From: Magnetospirillum moscoviense
Lineage (GTDB): Bacteria > Pseudomonadota > Alphaproteobacteria > Rhodospirillales > Magnetospirillaceae
Length of the DNA stretch: 64,000 nt
Assembly (NCBI RefSeq): GCF_001650635.1
Contig: NZ_LWQU01000141.1
Coordinates: 99,407-163,406, forward strand
Direction: 5' to 3'
Of the stretch, positions 44,065-51,781 are shown one piece after another. Both the position numbers and the translations under genes were made by a program. Under the pieces are notes generated by a model. The model made no database searches. It saw only the letters and a program-made list of their open reading frames with translations, and was not told the origin of the DNA. Every line of letters starts with the position of its first letter. Positions within the stretch are counted from its first letter, which is position 1.

Positions 44065-44469
44065 ATGAGCGAGAACGAACTGTTGGACTGGGTGGCCGAC
44101 AAATCCATCATCGTCGTCGAGGACGAAAACTCGTCGCGGATGGTGCTGGCGGGGCTGCTGCGCAGTATCGGGGCGACCAAGGTGCGCACCGCCACCAACG
44201 GCGAGGACGCTTTGCGTCTGATCGAGACCAAGGGCGTGCCCGACATCATCTTCTGCGATTGGATGATGCCGGGAATGGACGGGCTGACCCTGTTGTCGGT
44301 GGTCAAGCCGCGGCATCCCGACGTTCGCTTCGTCATGGTGACCTCGAAGAAGGAACCCGACGATGTCCGCACCGCCGCCGCCCTGAAGGTCGATGGCTAT
44401 ATCGTCAAGCCCTTCGCGCGGGCCACGTTGATGGACAGCCTGAGCCGGCTTCGGGCCAAGGACATGTGA
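44065..44469 (+). CDS. CheY-like single-domain response regulator
   Basis: 134 residues from ATG 44065. A receiver domain only: acidic pocket VVEDENSS (the second Asp replaced by Asp-Glu spacing), phospho-acceptor Asp65 in IIFCDWMMPGMDG, switch Thr in VMVTSKKE, and Lys in GYIVKPFA. No output domain, so it works by protein contact. Followed by a terminator shared with irr. Confidence 0.93.
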   Translation: MSENELLDWVADKSIIVVEDENSSRMVLAGLLRSIGATKVRTATNGEDALRLIETKGVPDIIFCDWMMPGMDGLTLLSVVKPRHPDVRFVMVTSKKEPDDVRTAAALKVDGYIVKPFARATLMDSLSRLRAKDM

Positions 44470-44474
44470 GCACG

Positions 44475-44504
44475 AAAAAGCCCCGGATGGTCGTCCGGGG
44501 CTTT
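44475..44504. terminator. Bidirectional terminator between the CheY-like gene and irr
   Basis: AAAGCCCCGGA (44477-44487) pairs with TCCGGGGCTTT (44494-44504), loop of 6. It has an A tract on one side and a short T run on the other, fitting transcripts from both sides. Confidence 0.85.
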
Positions 44505-44519
44505 GTGGTGCAGGTTGGC

Positions 44520-44921
44520 TCAGGACGCCTTGCGGACGCGGATGATCACATCGACGCCCACCATTTCCATGCCCGGAGGCGCGGTCGGCAGGTCAAGGAC
44601 GCGCGGCTGCGTGCCGGGGATGTCCTCGATGCGGCCGGAGGCCTCGTGGTAATAATGGTGGTGTTCCGAGACGTTGGTGCAAAACCAGCTGCGCTCACCC
44701 ACCGGCACCCGCTTGACCAGGCCGGCGGCGGCGAATTCGTGCAAGGTGTTGTAGACGGTCGCCAGCGACAGGCGAATCCCGGCCGACTTCGCCTCTTGGT
44801 GCAGGCTGTCGGGCGTCAGATGGCGGCGGCCGCCATCATGGATGATTCGGGCGATGGTCAGGCGCTGACGTGTGGGGCGAATACCCACGGCCCTCAGGGC
44901 TGACTCGTCGATTGCAGGCAC
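44520..44921 (-). CDS. irr: Irr-type Fur-family regulator
   Basis: 133 residues. The N-terminal winged helix (IRPTRQRLTIARIIHDGG, LSLATVYNTLHEF) is followed by a dimerisation domain with the SEHHHYY triple histidine (87-89), typical of Irr. The C-terminal Cys pairs of Fur and Zur are lacking. Irr binds haem and controls iron and haem genes in Alphaproteobacteria. A dyad GATGA/TCATC (44990-45005) lies about 70 bases upstream of its start. Confidence 0.85.
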   Translation of the reverse strand: MPAIDESALRAVGIRPTRQRLTIARIIHDGGRRHLTPDSLHQEAKSAGIRLSLATVYNTLHEFAAAGLVKRVPVGERSWFCTNVSEHHHYYHEASGRIEDIPGTQPRVLDLPTAPPGMEMVGVDVIIRVRKAS

Positions 44922-45027
44922 GACATCCTCCCGACTTACGAAAATACGGGCTGCATATTAGGGGCGATACAAAAAATGAGCAACCAAATGATGAATTGAA
45001 TCATCTCCCCGATTCGCCTTGTATCGT

Positions 45028-45603
45028 TCAGGTGCCGTCGGCAATGAATCCGGCCAGTTTGCGCAGCATGGCGAGGTCGCGGTGCAGGTGCTCGAGGTCG
45101 TGGTTGCGCCACATCCGACCGAAGCAACCCAGCGCCTGGCAGTCGCCGCAGGCCTGGTCGCGGCCCTTCAATTCGGCCTCGAGGGTGCTGATCATGGTTT
45201 CCAGGTGGCGGCGTCGTTCGGCGACATCGACCAGATCCAGGAAAGCCAGCTTCAGCCGCAGGCCGGTCTGCCCCAACGCCGCGCCGGGCCGGTCGAGCGG
45301 CAAGGACAGCATCAGCGACAAGGTCTCGCGGCCGGCTGCGGTGATGGCGAAGACCGGGTCCGGACGGGTCGGCTCGGCCGACAGATGGCCGCCACGGACC
45401 ATTTCATCCAGGCAGTCGCACACCAATTGACCCGAAGGGCTCCACTGGCCGGCCGAGATGGTGTCGATGGCCTGGCAGATCGTCTCGGTGTCGATGGCGC
45501 GCCGCGCCGCGCAGCCCAACGCCGCCAGCCAGATGAAATCGCCCGCGCCCATCGGCCGGGTCCACGGAATGCTTGCCAGGGAGGTTCGGTCGAGATGGCT
45601 CAT
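45028..45603 (-). CDS. PadR-like regulator with a cysteine cluster
   Basis: 191 residues from ATG 45603. The N-terminal winged helix (DFIWLAALG, CQAIDTISAGQWSPSGQLV, CDCLDEMVRGGHLSAE, VFAITAAGRETLSLML) and C-terminal helices (LKLAFLDLVDVAERRRHLET, DLEHLHRDLAMLRKLAGF) match the PadR layout. A Cys cluster, C152-x2-C155-x4-C160, sits between the C-terminal helices, with additional Cys at 31, 43, 62 and 64. This could hold a metal or iron-sulfur cluster. It is divergent from the hemerythrin-nor genes, so it is a candidate nor-locus regulator. Confidence 0.6.
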   Translation of the reverse strand: MSHLDRTSLASIPWTRPMGAGDFIWLAALGCAARRAIDTETICQAIDTISAGQWSPSGQLVCDCLDEMVRGGHLSAEPTRPDPVFAITAAGRETLSLMLSLPLDRPGAALGQTGLRLKLAFLDLVDVAERRRHLETMISTLEAELKGRDQACGDCQALGCFGRMWRNHDLEHLHRDLAMLRKLAGFIADGT

Positions 45604-45792
45604 GGGGCACCATGTGCAAGTGCTAATTATTCGCATCAGTAGCCGATCGGGCGATGCGCTGTCAACCGCCCGCACGGTGCTGCGATGCACAATTTTTCGC
45701 TGTGGATTTCCCGTTGCGGCGGCGCTTGACGTTGCCGTATCGTCATGAAAAAGCAATGGGCCAACCGGCCATGAAGATCGGGGAGCGTTTCC

Positions 45793-46221
45793 ATGCCCAT
45801 TCCAGGCCACAAGAGCCTGACGGTTGGTGTTCGTGAAATCGACGCCGGAACCGAGGGCTTGTGCTACCTGATGAGCCGCCTGTTCGAGCCGATGGTCGAA
45901 TGCCGACGGGCCGGTGGCGTGTGCGACCGCACCCAATGCACCCGGATTTCCGCCTTGTTGCGCTATGTCGACCGCAACTTCCTGGCCCAGGAAGCGCTGA
46001 TGGAGCAGGCCGACTACCCTTACGAAGACCATCACCGGCGCGAGCATTGGCGCCTGGTCCATCAGTTGCGCCGCATGCGCGAGGGCAATGTCTGCGCCGA
46101 CCGTGACCGCACGGTGGTCAGCGAGGTCGTCGGCCGCTGGATGATGGAACATGTCGGCGAATGCGATCGCCGCCTGGGCAATTGGGCGGTGACGCGCCGC
46201 GTGCTGGACCCGTCCAGCTGA
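45793..46221 (+). CDS. Degenerate hemerythrin-like protein
   Basis: 142 residues from ATG 45793 (GGGGAG upstream). It aligns with the bacteriohemerythrin at 34167 but has lost three diiron ligands. The His19, His56 and Glu60 positions read Thr20, Asn62 and Gln66. His81, His85, His120 and Asp125 remain. It is rich in cysteine (24, 37, 44, 49, 101, 124), including VECRRAGGVCDRTQC. It may have a mononuclear or thiolate site instead of a diiron centre. It precedes norC by 197 bases. Confidence 0.75.
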   Translation: MPIPGHKSLTVGVREIDAGTEGLCYLMSRLFEPMVECRRAGGVCDRTQCTRISALLRYVDRNFLAQEALMEQADYPYEDHHRREHWRLVHQLRRMREGNVCADRDRTVVSEVVGRWMMEHVGECDRRLGNWAVTRRVLDPSS

Positions 46222-46262
46222 TTTTGCCGTTCTGGGCAAAAAACCACCTAAATTCCGTAGTC

Positions 46263-46276
46263 TTGACCAATGTTAA
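46263..46276 (+). promoter_or_regulatory. FNR/DNR-type site upstream of norC
   Basis: TTGAC-CAAT-GTTAA fits the TTGAY-N4-RTCAA pattern with one mismatch. If it acts at -41.5, transcription would start near 46311, about 108 bases before norC. A GATAGC -10-like hexamer lies at 46298-46303. Confidence 0.5.
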
Positions 46277-46418
46277 AGCTCGCTCCTTGCCGTGGCGGAT
46301 AGCTTCATCCCCGTGGTGGGGCATGTCCCCACGGAGGCTTGAAATGTAAAGGGTGCGACCACCGTCGGGGGGAACCGCGGTGGATGAAGTTCAAACCCTC
46401 ATCGTTCGAGGAGCGACC

Positions 46419-46868
46419 ATGTCCGAGACACTGACGAAAGCCGCTGCCCGTAATATTTTTTACGGCGGTACGGCGTTTTTCTTCGTGGTGTTTGTCGCCT
46501 TGACCGCGCATAGCGTGACCAGGGCCAACGCCATTGCAGCAGCCAACCCCGTCACCCCGTCGGTGGCGGCCGGCAAGCATGTTTGGGAAAAACATTCTTG
46601 TATCAATTGCCACACCCTGATCGGTGAGGGCGCCTACTACGCGCCGGAACTGGCCAATGTGTGGGTGCGCTTCGGCGGCAAGGAAGACGCCAACGGCGCC
46701 CGCGAGGCGCTGAAGGCGTGGATGAAGGGCCAGCCCTCGGGCATCGAAGGCCGCCGCCAGATGCCCCAGTTCAATCTCTCCGAGAAGGAACTGGATGACC
46801 TCGTTGAGTTCTTCAAGTGGACCAGCGAGATCAACACCCAGAATTGGCCGCCGAAGGTCAGCGGTTAA
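46419..46868 (+). CDS. norC: Nitric oxide reductase cytochrome c subunit
   Basis: 149 residues from ATG 46419 (GAGGA upstream). One N-terminal membrane anchor (NIFYGGTAFFFVVFVALTA) is followed by a periplasmic c-type haem domain with CINCH (61-65) and the distal Met in RRQMPQFNLSE. It passes electrons to NorB. norB begins 17 bases later. Confidence 0.97.
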   Translation: MSETLTKAAARNIFYGGTAFFFVVFVALTAHSVTRANAIAAANPVTPSVAAGKHVWEKHSCINCHTLIGEGAYYAPELANVWVRFGGKEDANGAREALKAWMKGQPSGIEGRRQMPQFNLSEKELDDLVEFFKWTSEINTQNWPPKVSG

Positions 46869-46885
46869 GGCGCGAGGTAAAGACT

Positions 46886-48229
46886 ATGAAATACCAATCG
46901 CAAAAGGTAGCGCTGTATTACTTCGCAGGCGCGATGGCTCTGTTCGTCGCGCAGGTGTTGTTTGGCACCCTTCTGGGCACCGTGGTCGTCAAGCCGAATT
47001 TCCTGGCTGACCTGGTTCCCTTCAACATCCTGCGCATGATTCACACCAATGCGCTGATCGTCTGGCTGCTGATGGGCTTCTTCGGCTGCGCCTACTACCT
47101 GATCCCGGAGGAATCCGAGACCGAACTGCACAGCCCCGGCCTGGCCGTGTTGCAGTTCTGGCTGTTCCTGATCGGCGCCGCCGCCGCGGTGGTCGGCTAC
47201 CTGTTCAAGATCCACGAAGGCCGCGAGTTCCTGGAACAGCCGCTGTGGATCAAGTTGGCCATCGTCGTGGTCGCCCTGATGTTCCTCTACAACGTCACCA
47301 TGACGGTGCTGAAGGGTCGCAAGACCGCCATCACCAACGTCTTGCTGATGGGCCTGTGGGGCATCGCGGTGTTCTTCCTGTTCTCGCTCTACAACCCGAA
47401 CAATCTGGTCCTGGACAAGATGTTCTGGTGGTGGGTCGTCCATCTGTGGGTGGAAGGCGTGTGGGAACTGGTCATGGCTTCGGTGCTGGCCTTCCTGATG
47501 ATCAAGCTGACCGGCGTCGATCGTGAGATCGTCGAGAAGTGGCTGTACATCATCATCTCGATGACCCTGTTCACCGGCATCCTGGGCACCGGCCACCACT
47601 ACTACTGGATCGGCACTCCGACCTATTGGCAGTGGATCGGCTCGATCTTCTCGACCCTGGAAGTCCTGCCGTTCTTCGCCATGGTGGTGTTCACCTTCTA
47701 CATGGTGTGGAAGGGCGGCCGTCAGCATCCGAACAAGGCGGCGCTGCTGTGGTGCCTGGGCTGCTCGACCTTCGCCTTCTTCGGCGCCGGCGTGTGGGGC
47801 TTCCTGCACACCCTGGCCCCGATCAACTACTACACCCACGGCACCCAGGTGACCGCGGCTCACGGGCACCTCGCCTTCTACGGCGCCTATGTCATGCTGA
47901 ACGTCGCGATGTTCACCTATGCCATGCCGCTGCTTCTGAAGCGCGAGCCCTATAACCAGCTGCTCAACATGTGGGGCTTCTGGATCACCACCTCGGCGGT
48001 GACCTTCATGACCTTCGCGTTGACCTTCGCCGGCGTGGTGCAGACCCATCTGCAGCGCGTGCTGGGCATGAACTTCATGGAAGTTCAGGAACAGCTGGCT
48101 CTGTTCTACTGGTTCCGTCTGGGCGCCGGTCTGTTCACCCTGGTTGGGGTGATCCTGATCGTCTACTCCCTGGTGGTTCCGGGCAAGGCCGCGCAAGCGA
48201 CCAAGGCTGGCTATCAGCCCGCCGAGTAA
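46886..48229 (+). CDS. norB: Nitric oxide reductase catalytic subunit
   Basis: 447 residues, 12 membrane helices of the haem-copper oxidase fold. Metal-ligand segments are RMIHTNALIVWL, WWWVVHLWVEGVWEL (with the Glu of the non-haem iron site), GTGHHYYW and THGTQVTAAHGHLAFYGAY. It reduces 2 NO to N2O. Start ATG 46886 follows GAGGTAA. A strong terminator follows the gene. Confidence 0.98.
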   Translation: MKYQSQKVALYYFAGAMALFVAQVLFGTLLGTVVVKPNFLADLVPFNILRMIHTNALIVWLLMGFFGCAYYLIPEESETELHSPGLAVLQFWLFLIGAAAAVVGYLFKIHEGREFLEQPLWIKLAIVVVALMFLYNVTMTVLKGRKTAITNVLLMGLWGIAVFFLFSLYNPNNLVLDKMFWWWVVHLWVEGVWELVMASVLAFLMIKLTGVDREIVEKWLYIIISMTLFTGILGTGHHYYWIGTPTYWQWIGSIFSTLEVLPFFAMVVFTFYMVWKGGRQHPNKAALLWCLGCSTFAFFGAGVWGFLHTLAPINYYTHGTQVTAAHGHLAFYGAYVMLNVAMFTYAMPLLLKREPYNQLLNMWGFWITTSAVTFMTFALTFAGVVQTHLQRVLGMNFMEVQEQLALFYWFRLGAGLFTLVGVILIVYSLVVPGKAAQATKAGYQPAE

Positions 48230-48244
48230 GTGACGACTAATAGG

Positions 48245-48285
48245 GGGGCGGGCCGCTTTGAAACCAAGCGGACCGCCCCTTTTTT
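48245..48285 (+). terminator. Intrinsic terminator after norB
   Basis: GGGGCGGGCCGCTT (48245-48258) pairs with AAGCGGACCGCCCC (48266-48279), one mismatch, followed by six Ts (48280-48285). This separates norCB from norQD. Confidence 0.95.
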
Positions 48286-48302
48286 ATGGACAGCAAACCG
48301 TC

Positions 48303-48437
48303 TCCCGCCATGAGGCGAGCACGGCTCGCCTCATGGCGGCTGTCAAACGCGAAAAATAGGCGCAGGGCCGCCCCAAGCCTATTTTTCTCATTTTGAATCA
48401 ACGTGCAAAAGTACACTGAGCGAAGCGAAGGACTTTT
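48303..48437 (-). repeat. 135-bp dispersed intergenic repeat, copy B
   Basis: Inverse copy of 30758-30892. Its inner hairpin is perfect here: a 16-bp stem (48306-48321 with 48325-48340) over a 3-base loop. A second stem, AATAGGC/GCCTATT, spans 48355-48383. It lies between the norB terminator and norQ. Confidence 0.85.
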
Positions 48438-48465
48438 ACGCGACACTTAAATCGGAGTGATACCA

Positions 48466-49257
48466 ATGAGCGGCACCCAGACCGACATCCCCTTCTACAT
48501 GCCCGTGGGCAACGAATGCCGTCTGTTCGAGCTGGCCTTCCGCCACAAGCTGCCGCTGTTGTTGAAAGGGCCCACGGGGTGCGGCAAGACCCGCTTCGTC
48601 GCCCACATGGCCGCCCGCATGGGCCGGCCCTTGCACACGGTGTCGTGTCACGATGACTTGACCGCCGCCGACCTGACCGGTCGTTACCTGCTGAAGGGCG
48701 GCGACACCATCTGGGCCGACGGCCCGCTGACCCAGGCGGTGCGCACCGGCGGCATGTGCTACCTGGACGAGGTGGTCGAAGCCAGGAAGGACGTCACCGT
48801 GGTCTTGCACCCTTTGACCGACGACCGCCGCATCCTGCCGCTGGATCGCACCGGCGAGCTGTTGGACGCGCCGGACGAATTCATGCTGATCGTGTCCTAC
48901 AATCCCGGCTATCAGAACGTCCTGAAGCAGCTGAAGCCATCGACCCGCCAGCGCTTCGTCGCCATCGAGTTCGACTTCCCGCCGGCCGACATCGAGCGCA
49001 AGGTGGTCGCCACCGAATCCGGCCTGCCTGAAGAACAGGTGGTGTCGCTGGTGATGCTGGCCCAGAAGCTGCGCGCCATGAAGGGCCACGATCTGGAAGA
49101 GGGCGTCTCGACCCGTCTGCTGGTCTATTGCGCCACCTTGATCAATGCCGGGCTGCCGGTGCGCGAGGCCGTGCAGGCGGCGATGATCGAGCCGCTGACG
49201 GACGATTTCGACGTCAAGAAAGGGCTCGACGAACTGGTCGTCGCGGTGTTCGGGTAA
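48466..49257 (+). CDS. norQ: AAA-type activator ATPase of nitric oxide reductase
   Basis: 263 residues, MoxR/CbbQ-type AAA ATPase: Walker A KGPTGCGKTRF, Walker B YLDEVVEA, and the hairpin/pore region SYNPGYQNVL. Works with NorD to insert iron into or activate NorB. Start ATG 48466 follows GGAG. The 3' end is 5 bases from norD. Confidence 0.95.
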   Translation: MSGTQTDIPFYMPVGNECRLFELAFRHKLPLLLKGPTGCGKTRFVAHMAARMGRPLHTVSCHDDLTAADLTGRYLLKGGDTIWADGPLTQAVRTGGMCYLDEVVEARKDVTVVLHPLTDDRRILPLDRTGELLDAPDEFMLIVSYNPGYQNVLKQLKPSTRQRFVAIEFDFPPADIERKVVATESGLPEEQVVSLVMLAQKLRAMKGHDLEEGVSTRLLVYCATLINAGLPVREAVQAAMIEPLTDDFDVKKGLDELVVAVFG

Positions 49258-49262
49258 CGCCG

Positions 49263-51188
49263 ATGAGCTGGCTCGAGAAGCTGGAACTGGAAGAAACCGT
49301 CGGCCGCTTCTGGCACCGTTTGGTCGGCGAGAAGCATTCCTGGCCGCGCCACCCCGAGGCCGCCGTCACGCTGGACGAGGTCCGCGCCCAGCTGGCGGTG
49401 TTCTTTCGCGGCCTGGGTGGCGATTCCGGTGTCGCCATCGCCTCGGCCTCGCTGCGCACCTCGGAACACCGGCTAAGCTGGCGCCAGCGCATCGGCATGG
49501 ACGACGAACGCATGGTGGTCGCCGCCCGCGACGAGGTGTCGCTGTCCTTGCCCGATGTCTTGGACCATTTCCCCGAGGCCAGCCACAACCGCGATCTCTA
49601 TTTCTGGCTGGCCGCCTTCTTCGCGATGCTGCCGCCGGCCGGTCCGCCGGAATCCGACCCCTTGCGGACCGATCTGGCCTTCCTGGCCCGCGCCTCGCTG
49701 GCCACCCGGGCGGTGGTCGACCAGTTTCCCGGCCTGGCCAAGCGTTATGGCGTGCTGTCGGCGGTGCTGCGCGCCCTGCGCCCCACACGCCCGGTCTCGG
49801 GGATCGAGGCCCAGGTCGAGGCGCTGGTGACGGAATTGCTGGGCGGCCCGGCCGACCCTGCCAACCCGTTGCGTCCGGTCCTGTCGGGCACGATACTCGA
49901 CGGATTGTCGGCGCCCGCCACCTACAAGCCGTTCCTGCCCTGTCCGCTGTGGGGCGAGGCGCTGCACCGCGAGCCCGAATCCCGCCTGGACGAGGATGAA
50001 ATCTCGACGCCGGATTCCAAGAAGGAAGAGGAAGGTGCGGACAACAAGCGCCGCCACGCCGAGCGCAAGAAGCAGGACAATGCCGACCGCAAGGATCCGC
50101 TGATCCTGAACCGCTTCGAGAAGATCCTGTCCTTCGCCGACATGGTCAACGTCAACCGCGGTGCCGACGATCCCGACGAGGAAGAAGCCAAGAAGGCCGC
50201 CGAGGAGATGGACAAGATCACCATCTCGCAACATGGCAAGAAGGCGGCGACCAAGCTGAAGTTCGACCTGGACCTGCCGCCCGAGGCGACCGAGACCACC
50301 AAGCTGTCCGGCACCCATCTCTATCCCGAATGGGATCATCGCGCCGCCTGCTATCACAAGGATCATTGCGTGGTCCATGTGGCGGTCGCCCCCGAGGAAG
50401 GCGAGAACTGGGTCCCGGACGAGCAGGCGCGGCGGCGCATCCGTCAGGTCAAGCGCCAGTTCGAGGCGCTGCGCACCAAGGCCCAGCTTCTGCGTGCCCA
50501 GGTCGACGGTTCGGAACTGGACACCGAGGCGGTGGTGCGGGCCCGGTCCGACCTGGCCGCCTCGGGCCAATGTTCCGACCGGGTCTATATGCAGCGTCGG
50601 CCGATGGAACGCGACCTGGCGGTGGCGGTGCTGCTGGATTCCTCGCTGTCCACCGATTCCTGGGTGGAAAACCGCCGGGTGCTGGATGTGTCCAAGGAAG
50701 CGCTGGCGGTGTTTTCCCACGGCCTGGCCGCCTGCGACGATCCCTTCGCCATCTACACCTTCACCTCGCGCAAGCGGGCCTGGGTCAAGGTCGATACCAT
50801 CAAGGATTTCGACGAAACCTTAAGCCCGGCGGTGATGCGCCGCATCGGCGCGGTCAAGCCCGGCTATTTCACCCGCATCGGCACCGCCATCCGCCACGTC
50901 ACCAAGCAGTTGGAGGAGCGGCCCAACCGCCACCGCCTGCTGTTGGTGATCACCGACGGCAAGCCCAACGACATCGACCATTACGAAGGCCGCTACGGCA
51001 TCGAGGACACCCGGAAGGCGGTGGCCGAGGCCCGCGCCAAGGGCATGGCGGTGTTCGGCGTCACCATCGACAAGAAGGCCCAGACCTATTTCCCGCACCT
51101 GTTCGGCCGCGGCGGCTATGCCATCGTCCACCATCTGGCCCAACTGACGGCGGCACTGCCGCGCATCTATCGGCATCTGGTGGGGTAG
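49263..51188 (+). CDS. norD: Nitric oxide reductase activation protein, von Willebrand factor A domain
   Basis: 641 residues. Long N-terminal helical region; a charged, Glu/Lys-rich linker (about 240-330); C-terminal VWA domain (about 450-641) with the MIDAS motif LLDSSLSTDSW and LLVITDGKPND. NorD binds NorQ and is needed for active NorB. Starts 5 bases after norQ, so co-expressed. Confidence 0.95.
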   Translation: MSWLEKLELEETVGRFWHRLVGEKHSWPRHPEAAVTLDEVRAQLAVFFRGLGGDSGVAIASASLRTSEHRLSWRQRIGMDDERMVVAARDEVSLSLPDVLDHFPEASHNRDLYFWLAAFFAMLPPAGPPESDPLRTDLAFLARASLATRAVVDQFPGLAKRYGVLSAVLRALRPTRPVSGIEAQVEALVTELLGGPADPANPLRPVLSGTILDGLSAPATYKPFLPCPLWGEALHREPESRLDEDEISTPDSKKEEEGADNKRRHAERKKQDNADRKDPLILNRFEKILSFADMVNVNRGADDPDEEEAKKAAEEMDKITISQHGKKAATKLKFDLDLPPEATETTKLSGTHLYPEWDHRAACYHKDHCVVHVAVAPEEGENWVPDEQARRRIRQVKRQFEALRTKAQLLRAQVDGSELDTEAVVRARSDLAASGQCSDRVYMQRRPMERDLAVAVLLDSSLSTDSWVENRRVLDVSKEALAVFSHGLAACDDPFAIYTFTSRKRAWVKVDTIKDFDETLSPAVMRRIGAVKPGYFTRIGTAIRHVTKQLEERPNRHRLLLVITDGKPNDIDHYEGRYGIEDTRKAVAEARAKGMAVFGVTIDKKAQTYFPHLFGRGGYAIVHHLAQLTAALPRIYRHLVG

Positions 51189-51195
51189 GGCAGGA

Positions 51196-51723
51196 TCAGG
51201 CGGTCAGCACCTCGGTCACCGTCCGTCCGGCCACCATTCCGCGGGCCTTCAGCGAGGCGATGGTCCAGCCCTGCGGCGCCTGGTAATGGGGCAGGTCGGG
51301 CTTGCTGGTCCAGTTCCCGCCCCATTCAAGGCCGCATTCGGCGGCCAGGCCGCCCACCTGGGCCCAGTCGCTGACGCCGTCCTGGTTCCAGTCGCAACCA
51401 TTGCTCCAATCGACCTGGCGGCCACTCTTGACCACGATGTCGAAGGCCAGGCCATAGCCGTGGAAACTGTCGCTGGCCGTCGGCGCCCAGGTGACCGCAT
51501 GGCGATTGCCCGCTTCGTCGATGGGGGCCATGCCGGCCTTCTTGCGCAGGGCGTTGACCTCGTCCAGGGGCTTCCTGCTTTGGGCGAACAAGGCGGCCTG
51601 TTCCTCGGCGGTGCGCAAGGTCTCGGTGATCTGCACTTCCAGTTTGAAGCGCTCCATCGCCAACTGGACCAGCTTTTCAGCGCGGCGGCGAACCTCTGGA
51701 TGAAGCTTTTCCGTTCCCCTCAT
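51196..51723 (-). CDS. M15-family peptidase (endolysin/D-Ala carboxypeptidase-like)
   Basis: 175 residues from ATG 51723 (GGGAGG upstream). The zinc-site segments SFHGYGLAFDIVV and DLPHYQ and the ETLRTAEEQAALFAQSR start match PF13539/M15_4 peptidases, which cleave peptidoglycan stem peptides. No signal peptide is visible, as in phage endolysins, but no phage genes accompany it. Confidence 0.82.
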   Translation of the reverse strand: MRGTEKLHPEVRRRAEKLVQLAMERFKLEVQITETLRTAEEQAALFAQSRKPLDEVNALRKKAGMAPIDEAGNRHAVTWAPTASDSFHGYGLAFDIVVKSGRQVDWSNGCDWNQDGVSDWAQVGGLAAECGLEWGGNWTSKPDLPHYQAPQGWTIASLKARGMVAGRTVTEVLTA

Positions 51724-51781
51724 GACCAGCCCTCCCGGAACAAAACAACCGGTAATACTTATGGTCGCCGGTGGTAATCCG

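Noticed and set aside
44965..45026. CGATACAA/TTGTATCG inverted repeat between irr and the PadR-like gene
   Set aside because: Arms are 46 bases apart in an AT-rich gap; could be a loose hairpin but lacks supporting context.
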